NCBI RefSeq assembly: GCF_900184995.1
Contig: NZ_LT860098.1
Location: 5,001-69,000, forward strand
Origin: Konateibacter massiliensis
GTDB taxonomy: Bacteria > Bacillota > Clostridia > Lachnospirales > Lachnospiraceae
Reading direction: 5' to 3'
DNA: 64,000 nucleotides
The position numbers and the translations under genes were made by a program. Each line of letters starts with the position of its first letter. The stretch's first letter is position 1. Positions 8,311-16,374 of this stretch are shown here, piece after piece. Under the pieces are notes generated by a model, which saw only the letters and a program-made list of their open reading frames with translations, was not told the DNA's origin and made no database searches.

Positions 8311-8931
8311 TTACTTCAAAATTATGCTTATTTTCTTGTAGATGAGTGCAACGACAAAGGAAACAACAACACCTTTCAGCAGGTTAAACGGTACTACCGC
8401 AAAAAGCACGAAGGTAGGTAAGTTCGTAATGAAATGATTTACCGCAGAGCCCATCTCAACTAATGCGGTGAGAGGCATTCCGAATGCAGTAGCATAGACC
8501 GGCAGCAATAAAAATGCATTTAAAATGCCTCCGATTATCGTCATGAAAAATGTACCCACTGCCATGCCGATTACAGCACCCTTTTTGCTTTTCATTCTCT
8601 TATATATCACTGCACTTGGTACCACAAAGGAGCAGCCGATTAAAAAATTGGCAAACTCACCGACACCGGCAGTCAGACTTCCTGTTATAACGAGGTTCAA
8701 GGCAATTTTAACAAGCTCAATAATCACACCCGCAAGAGGCCCCATCGCAAATGCTCCGATTAATACAGGTACTTCACTCAAATCAATTTTGTAAAAGCTC
8801 GGCGCAAAAAATAGTGGTATCTCAAATAGCATTAATATGACAGAAACCGCTGAAAGCATTGCAATCTGCACCATCTTTCTCACCTTTGCCGATGATTGGT
8901 TGTTTGTTATTGTTTTTGTGTTGTTACTCAT
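8311..8931 (-). CDS. ribU: Riboflavin transporter RibU (ECF S component)
   Basis: The substrate-binding membrane subunit of an energy-coupling-factor importer for riboflavin. Six hydrophobic segments are visible, beginning MVQIAMLSAVSVILMLFEIP. The segment FYKIDLSEVPVLIGAFAMGP is characteristic of RibU. The ATG at 8931 has AAGGAG seven bases upstream and is preferred over in-frame ATGs at 8937 and 8952; the protein is then 206 residues. The FMN riboswitch at 9131-9273 controls it, which confirms the substrate. The ECF ATPases and T subunit are not in this window. Confidence 0.95.
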   Translation of the reverse strand: MSNNTKTITNNQSSAKVRKMVQIAMLSAVSVILMLFEIPLFFAPSFYKIDLSEVPVLIGAFAMGPLAGVIIELVKIALNLVITGSLTAGVGEFANFLIGCSFVVPSAVIYKRMKSKKGAVIGMAVGTFFMTIIGGILNAFLLLPVYATAFGMPLTALVEMGSAVNHFITNLPTFVLFAVVPFNLLKGVVVSFVVALIYKKISIILK

Positions 8932-8990
8932 AATCATTCTCCTTCTTTTCATAAAGCTTCGAGGAAATTCGAACGGACTACCGCATAATT

Positions 8991-9068
8991 GAATGTGCCT
9001 TAGAACATTCTCCGCGCCCGAGCGGGTTGAGTAGCAATGACTTCAACTCCGCGAGGTGCGCATAAAAA
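8991..9068 (+). repeat. Structured intergenic repeat, copy B (core only)
   Basis: It begins with the hairpin GAATGT and ACATTC. The core CCGCGCCCGAGCGGGTTGAG follows, ending GAGGTGCGCAT. The A/T-rich second half found in copies A and D is missing. This copy sits inside the ribU leader, between the riboswitch terminator and the start codon, and it is read in the antisense direction by the ribU transcript. Confidence 0.75.
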
Positions 9069-9096
9069 AGTGCCCTCAACAATAATTGGGGGCACT
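9064..9096 (-). terminator. Expression-platform terminator of the FMN riboswitch
   Basis: On the minus strand AGTGCCC pairs with GGGCACT, with further pairing CAA/TTG inside, and TTTTTT follows. It lies 35 bp after the aptamer. FMN binding should favour this terminator and shut off ribU. Confidence 0.9.
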
Positions 9097-9130
9097 AAAA
9101 AGATTTCTATGCTTAGTTTTATACTAAAAA

Positions 9131-9273
9131 AGCTTTCTTCTCTCATCCAGACTGTACTGTCGGTGTAGGATTCTCACCTCACTCAACTGCCGAAGCAGCT
9201 CACGGACTTGCCACAAAATGTGTATCACCGTCGGTCGGGAATTTGCTCTCGCATCACCCTGCCCCGAAGAATT
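9131..9273 (-). ncRNA. FMN riboswitch (RFN element)
   Basis: The conserved aptamer blocks are all present on the minus strand: CTTCGGGGCAGGGTGA at the 5' side, AATTCCCGACCG, AGTCCGTGAGC, GAGAATCCTACACCGACAGT and GTCTGGATGAGAGAAGA at the 3' side. The ends pair to form P1 (TTCTTC with GAAGAA). It senses flavin mononucleotide and lies upstream of ribU with a terminator between, so regulation is by premature transcription termination. Confidence 0.97.
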
Positions 9274-9295
9274 TCCATATTTAATTTACATCCTT

Positions 9296-9324
9296 ATACT
9301 ACTTCTAATTCTTAAATTTGTCAA
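9296..9324 (-). promoter_or_regulatory. Promoter of the FMN riboswitch-ribU transcript
   Basis: TTGACA at 9324-9319, a 17-bp spacer and TAGTAT at 9301-9296. The -35 box overlaps the stop codon of the upstream gene, so ribU has its own promoter packed against the previous operon. Confidence 0.65.
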
Positions 9325-10463
9325 CGCTCTTTTTTTGTAAGATTTTTGAATTTTCGACGTGTCACATGAAATGTTTTCTTCTCGACGCCCTTTTTCCTGT
9401 TTTGATACTTCTCAATCAGCTTTTCCTTCAGGCCTTCCAGTTTATCAAGAATTGTCCTCATATTCCATGTTCGATGGCGATATCGGAATATCACATATAT
9501 AACAAGCAGTGTCAAAGGTATGAGCAGAAAAATAATTTTCCAAAGCAAAAGAAATGCTACGATATCCTCATATCCCCTTGCCACATTCTCCCAATACGGA
9601 TAGATAATTGCCTTTTGATTCATCGAGCGCACTCCAAACTCAGAAAGCACCGTGAGAAGGGGAAGCATCGAATATCTCTTTGAGTTTTCCACCAACTGTA
9701 CGCTATCCTCTTCCAAGCCCAGTTTTTCTTTTACCGTAGACAGTGCAAATTCGGAAATAGGATTCGGCATCACAACTTCATAGGTGTTAATTCCCTCGAC
9801 AGCCGCATATTTATTTAAGCTATCATAGGAAACATAAAACGTCACCTTGCCGTTTCCTGCCTTATCGTTCATTCTCCCTTCGCCTCGCTCAATCACCCCT
9901 CGCACAATATGAGGCATTCCGTTAATGGTGACCTGCATTCCCTCTATATCATTGGAGCCAAAGAGCTGCCACGCCGCATCTTCATCTAAAATGATATAAT
10001 CCTTCATCAAGTCCTCATCTGAAAAATAGGAACCACTCACCAGCTTTAACGGGTGGAAGAAAAAGAAGTCTCCTCCTACTCCGATTGCCGTTGCGGTGAT
10101 GGATGTCTGAGCGCTTTCCACGGTAAGCTCTCCTCTTGCGCTGTAGGCATCTATCCAAAGTCTTGCATTTTCATTTTCCGCCGTAATTGACACTTCTGTA
10201 AGTGCCGCTTCAATGCCATGCTCTACATCCACCAACTGCTTCGGTGTGACAGTTGTATCATCCGAAATAAAACTACTTATCTGTGCCGACTTCCCTGTGC
10301 TGTCCCAACGCTCTGCCGCCTGCTGGGGTGCAAGGGAATTCACCAGACACACCGATACGATTTGTAGAATAATAAATACCAGGAAGGACACTGCTGCAAC
10401 AATCGTTAGTCCTATCTGCTTCTTTGTAACGTTTCGGGTGAAGCCTTCCATGAACTTTCTCAT
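9321..10463 (-). CDS. MacB-ectodomain-like membrane protein lacking the FtsX core
   Basis: A 380-residue protein with one N-terminal helix (about residues 19-41), a MacB_PCD-like extracellular domain (about 42-300), one C-terminal helix (LLLWKIIFLLIPLTLLVIYV) and a very basic cytoplasmic tail. Unlike the permease at 4412, it lacks the three-helix FtsX unit and its ATPase-contact motif, so it is unlikely to transport by itself. Start ATG at 10463 follows AAGGAG. It ends an operon with an adaptor, two sugar permeases and a binding protein. It may act as an accessory or signalling subunit. The domain assignment rests on pattern resemblance (SGSYFSDEDL, WQLFGSNDIEGM). Confidence 0.7.
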   Translation of the reverse strand: MRKFMEGFTRNVTKKQIGLTIVAAVSFLVFIILQIVSVCLVNSLAPQQAAERWDSTGKSAQISSFISDDTTVTPKQLVDVEHGIEAALTEVSITAENENARLWIDAYSARGELTVESAQTSITATAIGVGGDFFFFHPLKLVSGSYFSDEDLMKDYIILDEDAAWQLFGSNDIEGMQVTINGMPHIVRGVIERGEGRMNDKAGNGKVTFYVSYDSLNKYAAVEGINTYEVVMPNPISEFALSTVKEKLGLEEDSVQLVENSKRYSMLPLLTVLSEFGVRSMNQKAIIYPYWENVARGYEDIVAFLLLWKIIFLLIPLTLLVIYVIFRYRHRTWNMRTILDKLEGLKEKLIEKYQNRKKGVEKKTFHVTRRKFKNLTKKER

Positions 10464-10478
10464 TTTGCCTCACTCTCC

Positions 10479-12203
10479 TTAATTATCTGCCAGTCTGACT
10501 TGTTTTCCTGCTTCTACCGGCTTTGTTGATGTTGTGATGACATACTCATAGCCATAAAGTGCAGCTGATACCGCTGTCTGTGTATCATCTGACGCCAATG
10601 CCTCCACATCAACTCTCGTTGCAATATAGCGGTTTCCAAGCGGACTGTTCTTCGATTCAACGGTTAATATAAACTTACCGTTTTTATCCTCTCTGATCGC
10701 GCTGGTTGGCACAATCAAATCATAGTTTGCACTCTTATTTCCGACTGATACATTTAGCTGCTGTCCTTCCTGAACTTCTCCTGCCACATCGAAGGTCAAC
10801 AATTTGTTTTTACCGCCGCTCGCTGTATCCGGCTTGATAGAGGCAAGTGTTACCGTAACCCCGTCATAGTTCCAAGAATCGGAAATCTCCGCTGTATCGC
10901 CGACCTTTACGCTCCTTGCCTGCTGCTCTGTAACGGAAAAGCTCATGCTATAACCTTTTTCTGCAACCTTGATAACTGCCAATGCCTCATCCGGTGTTGT
11001 CGTCTCTCCTGCTACCTTGCTGAGACTTGTCACGGTTCCCGCTACCGGCGCTTCTATTGTCGCTCCTACCGCCTGACTTTTTAGCTTTTCTACCAATTCC
11101 TGCTGCTCTCTTATCTTATCATTTTGTCCGCCAAGGTCTACCTCCTCAAGTACTGACTTGAGAATATCCTCCTGATTGGACTGTGCCTCGGTAAGCGTTG
11201 CATTTGCCTTTGCCAGTTGGTCATTTGCTTCAATTAACTGATTGCTCAAATCTGCAATCTGATCCTTTATTTCATTGCTGCTTTCCTTCTCCTCTAATTT
11301 TTTAGTTGCAGCTTCTAATTTATCTTTCGCCTTATTGTATTTCTTCAGTAGATCTTTTGCATCTTTTATTTTATCATACTCAACTTTAGCAGCATTCATT
11401 TCCTTCTCAGCATCTGATTTACTCGTCTGCAGCCCTGAATCGGTAGGATTTTTATCTGCATCTTCTTTGGCTTGTTCATATAAAGCTTTTTTCGTCTCAT
11501 ATTCAGTTTTTGCCGCATTGTACCTACTCTGAACATCACTTACCTCTTCACCTGATAAGCCATATTTTTTAAGCACATCCTTTTCTGCTTGTTTTAAAGC
11601 ATCTTCCGCATTCGAAACAGCCTCTTTTTCATCTGAAGTATCAACCGAGGTATTGTTCAGCAAGTCAATCTCCTTCTGGATTGCCGCCACATCTGCGGTT
11701 CTCGCTGCAACAGCATCCTCCGCTGCCTTCACCGCATTTTTAGCCGCCTCTACCTTCTGCTGCATGGTTGTCATATCGGTAATCTGACCGTTTTCAATCT
11801 GATTTACTTTATTTAAAGAAGTGTCACCGTTTAATATGCTCTTCTGATAATCTAAGATTAATTGGGATAATGCCGCTTCCGCCTCTTTCAGCTCCGTGCT
11901 TTCACTGTCTTCCAGCTCAAACAATATGGCTCCCTTTTCCACTACATCGCCCTCTTTTACGGAAACCGCTTTAATGACACGGCTCTCCTTAATTGATACA
12001 TTGTATGGCTCACTCACACCCACAGCGCCGCTTCCACGCACCTTCGTCGTAATTGAACCAGATGTAACCACCTGTGTTGCAACCTCCGGCAATGAGTAAT
12101 TCATAATTGTATTTGAGAAAAAGGTCAAAACCAGCATAACTGATAAGAAGATGATTGCTGCATTTTTTACCCATTCCCTTCTCTTATTTCCAAACGTCTC
12201 CAT
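10479..12203 (-). CDS. HlyD-like membrane-fusion adaptor with very long coiled coil
   Basis: A 574-residue protein. One N-terminal helix (AAIIFLSVMLVLTFF) is followed by a lipoyl half domain (GSITTKVRGSGAVGVSEP). A coiled coil of about 270 residues, rich in Ala, Lys and Glu, comes next. Then follow the second lipoyl half (ATIEAPVAGTVTSLSKVAG) and a beta-barrel region. It is a paralogue of the adaptor at 5684 by architecture only; the sequences are clearly different. It lies 16 bp upstream of the MacB-ectodomain gene and 15 bp downstream of the sugar permeases, so it appears to belong to the same transcript. An adaptor in a sugar importer operon is unexpected. Confidence 0.85.
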   Translation of the reverse strand: METFGNKRREWVKNAAIIFLSVMLVLTFFSNTIMNYSLPEVATQVVTSGSITTKVRGSGAVGVSEPYNVSIKESRVIKAVSVKEGDVVEKGAILFELEDSESTELKEAEAALSQLILDYQKSILNGDTSLNKVNQIENGQITDMTTMQQKVEAAKNAVKAAEDAVAARTADVAAIQKEIDLLNNTSVDTSDEKEAVSNAEDALKQAEKDVLKKYGLSGEEVSDVQSRYNAAKTEYETKKALYEQAKEDADKNPTDSGLQTSKSDAEKEMNAAKVEYDKIKDAKDLLKKYNKAKDKLEAATKKLEEKESSNEIKDQIADLSNQLIEANDQLAKANATLTEAQSNQEDILKSVLEEVDLGGQNDKIREQQELVEKLKSQAVGATIEAPVAGTVTSLSKVAGETTTPDEALAVIKVAEKGYSMSFSVTEQQARSVKVGDTAEISDSWNYDGVTVTLASIKPDTASGGKNKLLTFDVAGEVQEGQQLNVSVGNKSANYDLIVPTSAIREDKNGKFILTVESKNSPLGNRYIATRVDVEALASDDTQTAVSAALYGYEYVITTSTKPVEAGKQVRLADN

Positions 12204-12218
12204 CTTTTTCGTCCTCTC

Positions 12219-13100
12219 TTATCCTTTAATTCCACCTTGATAGGTAATTCCCTCTACCAGATAATCTTCCCCGTATAAAAATACTAAAAGACACGGCACC
12301 ATATATATGGTTGCAACTGCAAATGCCAGTCCGATCTCACCACTGTTAATCTTTGACAAGAAGATGGAAAGAGGATGCATCTCCGAATCTGCCAATAAGA
12401 TAAGCGGCTGCTCAACCATGTTCCAATAGTCAATAAACACCAAAATTGCCACCGAGCAAAGCGCTCCCTTGCAAAGGGGCATACATATCGTGCGAAATAT
12501 CTGCCATTCCCCTGCTCCGTCAATCTGAGCCGCCTCGATTACTCCCTTTGGAATTCTTCTCATAAACTTCGTGAGCAAAAATACGGCAAAAGGTGAAAAA
12601 ACACCCGGAAGCCAGATTGCCCAATTTGTATTTATGATATGTAACCAACTGGAGACCAGATAGTTTGGAACCAATGTAACCTGATAAGGCATCAGCATGA
12701 GAATAATATATGAAAAGAATACCATTTCCTTCAATCTTCCCGTCAGCCTCGTAAAGCCATAGGAGGTGAGTGATGCCACAATTAGCTGAAATACCACAAT
12801 CGGCACAACCAGAACAACAGAGTTCCAAAATTTCAGCAAATATTCCGGGCTCTTTAACAGCACCGTGATATACTGGCTAAAGGACACCATATCGGGAATA
12901 AATTTAAGATTTACCTTCTGCGATATAAATACCTTTCCGCCTTTTTCCGTTGTTTCAAAGACAGTTCCGTAGTTTGAGGATATTTCTGAAGCAGACATAA
13001 AGGAATTGCTTATTGTCAATATAATCGGCATCAGAAACAGTACGGCAATAATAGCTGCCACTGCGGTTCCGATATACAATTTAACTTTGCTCTCTTTCAT
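12219..13100 (-). CDS. Carbohydrate ABC importer permease, MalG type
   Basis: A 293-residue inner permease with six membrane segments. The EAA loop, which docks on the ATPase, is IEAAQIDGAGEWQIFRTICM near residue 185. A long extracytoplasmic insertion between the first two helices (ETTEKGGKVFISQKVNLKFI) is larger than in MalG itself. Its ATG overlaps the stop of the partner permease as ATGA, so the two are translationally coupled. It belongs with the binding protein at 14009. No importer ATPase lies in the operon, as is common where a shared MsmK-like ATPase serves many importers. Confidence 0.92.
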   Translation of the reverse strand: MKESKVKLYIGTAVAAIIAVLFLMPIILTISNSFMSASEISSNYGTVFETTEKGGKVFISQKVNLKFIPDMVSFSQYITVLLKSPEYLLKFWNSVVLVVPIVVFQLIVASLTSYGFTRLTGRLKEMVFFSYIILMLMPYQVTLVPNYLVSSWLHIINTNWAIWLPGVFSPFAVFLLTKFMRRIPKGVIEAAQIDGAGEWQIFRTICMPLCKGALCSVAILVFIDYWNMVEQPLILLADSEMHPLSIFLSKINSGEIGLAFAVATIYMVPCLLVFLYGEDYLVEGITYQGGIKG

Positions 13101-13996
13101 TCCTCCATATCCTTTCCAAAACGATTCTCTGTAATAAATAAAGCACCTATGATAATAATCATCACAATTGACATGATGATTGCTGCCGACGAAAGCTTCT
13201 GATAATCCAAGCTCTTAAATGTATTATTCATAAAATGCTGCAGCATATACAGGCTGTCATACGGATAGTCACCTGTTAATAGGTATATTTCCCTAAACAC
13301 CTTAAAGGAGCTGATAAGGGACAAAATCGTCACAAACAAGATAGTCGAGGACAAATACCGTATTTTGATATGAATAAATATCTGCCATGGGGATGCACTC
13401 TCCAAATATGCTACCTCCAGAATATCCTTCGGAATGCTTCCAAGCGCTGCCATAAATAATATCATGTTGTATCCAAGGTTTTTCCACAAAAATAAAATAA
13501 TGATAACTACCTGTGCGTACGCCGACTTAAACCAGTCTATTTTACTGACGCCAAACACAGCAAGCGCATCATTCATCGCTCCGTTAAAATGAAAAATAAC
13601 CTGAAAGATAAGAACCACAGAGGCAACCGGAACCATCATGGGTGTTAAGAAGAAAGTTCGAAACTGGCTGCGGTAAGGAATTTTGTGATCCAAAAGCATC
13701 GCAAGCCCCAACGACAAAATAACGGCAAGCGGAACCGCAATCAGTGAAAACTTCAGGGTATTGAATGCTGCAAGCTGAAATGCCCCATTTCCGATTACAT
13801 TTATAAAATTATCCAAAAAGACAAACTCCGCGTTAATCGGATTGTCTATCATGGCGTAATATAAAACTACAATGAAGGGGAGGATAAAGAATAGGGAAAC
13901 GCCAGTCAGACTTGGTGCTAAATATAGCACCAAGCCCAAGCGGCGTTTTTTACCATTTCCATGAAGTCCCTTACTTTGCCTGTTGTATAACTTCAT
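13097..13996 (-). CDS. Carbohydrate ABC importer permease, MalF/UgpA type
   Basis: A 299-residue permease with six membrane segments beginning LVLYLAPSLTGVSLFFILPF. The ATPase-docking EAA loop reads LEVAYLESASPWQIFIHIKI near residue 205, where the usual Gly of the loop is replaced by Ser. It forms a heterodimer with the product of 12219-13100. It starts 12 bp after the binding-protein gene behind an AGGTGG site. The substrate is probably an oligosaccharide or glycoside, but the sequence does not fix it. Confidence 0.92.
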   Translation of the reverse strand: MKLYNRQSKGLHGNGKKRRLGLVLYLAPSLTGVSLFFILPFIVVLYYAMIDNPINAEFVFLDNFINVIGNGAFQLAAFNTLKFSLIAVPLAVILSLGLAMLLDHKIPYRSQFRTFFLTPMMVPVASVVLIFQVIFHFNGAMNDALAVFGVSKIDWFKSAYAQVVIIILFLWKNLGYNMILFMAALGSIPKDILEVAYLESASPWQIFIHIKIRYLSSTILFVTILSLISSFKVFREIYLLTGDYPYDSLYMLQHFMNNTFKSLDYQKLSSAAIIMSIVMIIIIGALFITENRFGKDMEE

Positions 13997-14008
13997 TTGT
14001 TTACCACC

Positions 14009-16249
14009 TTATCTATTCTCATTTACATAAATTTGTATTCTGCTTTGAATGACATCTGCAACATCCTTTGCAGTCTTTTGTCCCGCAAAGAAAGGTGCTG
14101 ACTCCTCCGAAATTATCGCGTACATAGAATCATTATACTCATAAACCGAATTCGCGTTTTCAATCAAGTTTCTCACCGCATCAACCTGTTCCTGTGTTGC
14201 CGCATATACATCAATCATGGTATCGTCCTGAAAGCCCCATGACATTTTCGTACTTTTCACCATATTACCGGTTCCGTCATCATACGTATCGTCTGTCATC
14301 GCTTGCTTAAAATTCTCTTCAAGAGCTGATTTTAAGGTTGGGAAGCCCCATGAATTATTATTCGTCTGATAATCTGCTGTCATAAAGGTACGAACAAACT
14401 CCCATGCGCCGTCCTTGTTCTTTGACTTGGATGAAATACCAATCAGTATATCCGATGAAGTCATAGAGGAGCCTGAACCTTCGCTTGTCGGATAGCCGAT
14501 GCAGGTAATCGGTTCATTGTACATTTCCTCGTACACCTGATAGGAGGACACTGCATCTATGCTTGTCATCGTGAGCAAAAGCTGTCCGTTTCTTATCTTG
14601 TTCGGTGTGCTAGGCTCGTTTTCATCATAGGTATATTCGCTTTCGCTGACAAAACTGTTTGCAAAATCCAACATCTTGATAAAATCTTCACCATTAAAAC
14701 GGCATTCTCCTGTATTCCAGTCAACTAACTGATCCATTCCAAATATACACAGAGTAGATAAAACACTTTCCTTTGTCCCATAGTCAAATACCTGTGTTCC
14801 CTCTGGCTTACTGTTTACAAGGGCAATCAGGTCATCAATCGTCCATCCCATTTCACTGCCCACATCGGATGTCTTTCCGATAATGGTATTGACAGCAAAG
14901 CTAGGCATCACAGCATATAATTTTCCGTCCTTCTCATATGCCTTCAAAGCAGATTGCACGTAATTTTCTTTTTTTACCTCACTATCCTTATCCATATAAG
15001 GATATAAGTCCTCCAGCACACCCTTTGCCATATACTGTCTGGTGCCTCCGTTTGACAAGTCAATGATGTCCGGTGATTTTCCCGATACAATATCAGAGTT
15101 AAGCTGGGCAATACCCGTTGTATAATCTTCTGTTCCGTATTCCTTTGGCTGAATACGGTATTTCTCATTCGTCTTATTAAAGTCAATAATCGCTTTTCTT
15201 ACATTGGAGCTCATGTAGAGGCTTCCGTATGTTAAAATTGTTTTTTCTGCTACCTCGGAAGATTTTTTCTTCGTCAAATATACCATTTCTGACTTTGTTT
15301 GATCACCGTTGTATTCTCTTGTTATCGCAAAAAGTCTGCCGTCTTCAAGCACTGCCATTCCCAAGATATAGTTGCTGTCGATGTCGCTGTCAATCCAGTT
15401 TAACACTTCGGTTGAGGTCTGTGTGTCAAAATCGTAGGAAAACAAAGTATTTCCTGTACTAATTAAGCAGCCCTTTTCTATACCCTTTAAAATAGAGAAA
15501 CCTCCATTTGAGTTCGGAACATTTTCATAAGTTTTTCCTAAAGCCTTTGCCGCTATATCAACATCCTGCATGACAATTCCATTTTCACCGTAAAGTGCCA
15601 CAACCACTTTTCCTTCTTTTGTTGTTCCCATCGAATTAATCCATGAATCAACACTGATTGTACACACTTCATTTCCGGAACCATCTACTACCCAAATTGT
15701 ACTATCCCCATTGGACAGATAAATGTTATTTTCGCCGTCGATTGCGAGATATTGAACATAAGCGCTGTCAACACCGCTCATCATCTGAGTCAAATCCATT
15801 GACAAAATCTCGCTGCCGTCCGGGCTGTATTTCTTCAGAATATAGGTTTGGGTGTAATCCTCTTCTTTTTCTCCTTGTGTGTAGCTATATAAGATTCCCA
15901 CAAGGTTCCCTTCGTTGTCTACGCTGATGGTGGAAATTGAACTGTTTTCATCCTGCACAATCGGCAGTGTTTTGCTCTCTGTTCCTCCAATTTCCATTGT
16001 TTTCACAGCGTTAACCGAAGTCTGCGTTGCCTCGTCATAGGACCATGTAAGATAATAAATCGTATTTCCGCTGATTGTTATCGTGCTGATATCCGATCCG
16101 TCTGCCATCTCCTGATACTCCGGAACATACACAAATTCCTTCTGGTTGGTTGTTGTGCTTGCTTCCTTATTGCCGCCGCACGCCGCAAGCGAAAGCCCTA
16201 TTGTAAGTACTGTACCTAATAGCATGAGTTTTTTATAGAATTTTTTCAT
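14009..16249 (-). CDS. Extracellular solute-binding lipoprotein with N-terminal propeller-like domain
   Basis: A 746-residue lipoprotein, nearly twice the usual 420 residues for a sugar-binding protein. The signal peptide ends in the lipobox LAACGG. Residues about 40-330 show repeated short beta units, each with an Asp/Gly turn (SVDNEGNLVGILY, AIDGENNIYLSNGD), like a beta-propeller sensor. The ordinary SBP_bac_1 fold follows from about 340 (ILTYGSLYMSSNVRKAIIDF) to the end. The ATG at 16249 has GAGGGAG seven bases upstream; the earlier in-frame ATG at 16276 has none. It is the first gene of the hybrid operon. The propeller reading is by eye. Confidence 0.85.
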   Translation of the reverse strand: MKKFYKKLMLLGTVLTIGLSLAACGGNKEASTTTNQKEFVYVPEYQEMADGSDISTITISGNTIYYLTWSYDEATQTSVNAVKTMEIGGTESKTLPIVQDENSSISTISVDNEGNLVGILYSYTQGEKEEDYTQTYILKKYSPDGSEILSMDLTQMMSGVDSAYVQYLAIDGENNIYLSNGDSTIWVVDGSGNEVCTISVDSWINSMGTTKEGKVVVALYGENGIVMQDVDIAAKALGKTYENVPNSNGGFSILKGIEKGCLISTGNTLFSYDFDTQTSTEVLNWIDSDIDSNYILGMAVLEDGRLFAITREYNGDQTKSEMVYLTKKKSSEVAEKTILTYGSLYMSSNVRKAIIDFNKTNEKYRIQPKEYGTEDYTTGIAQLNSDIVSGKSPDIIDLSNGGTRQYMAKGVLEDLYPYMDKDSEVKKENYVQSALKAYEKDGKLYAVMPSFAVNTIIGKTSDVGSEMGWTIDDLIALVNSKPEGTQVFDYGTKESVLSTLCIFGMDQLVDWNTGECRFNGEDFIKMLDFANSFVSESEYTYDENEPSTPNKIRNGQLLLTMTSIDAVSSYQVYEEMYNEPITCIGYPTSEGSGSSMTSSDILIGISSKSKNKDGAWEFVRTFMTADYQTNNNSWGFPTLKSALEENFKQAMTDDTYDDGTGNMVKSTKMSWGFQDDTMIDVYAATQEQVDAVRNLIENANSVYEYNDSMYAIISEESAPFFAGQKTAKDVADVIQSRIQIYVNENR

Positions 16250-16374
16250 ATCATTCTCCCTCGTTTGTATTTGCATTTTTTCTTATTTAAATATTACATT
16301 GTTTTTTGCAAATAGTCTTTAAATATTCCTTACTGTTTCCTTAAAATATTTCTTTGGGGAAAATGGGGGTTTTC

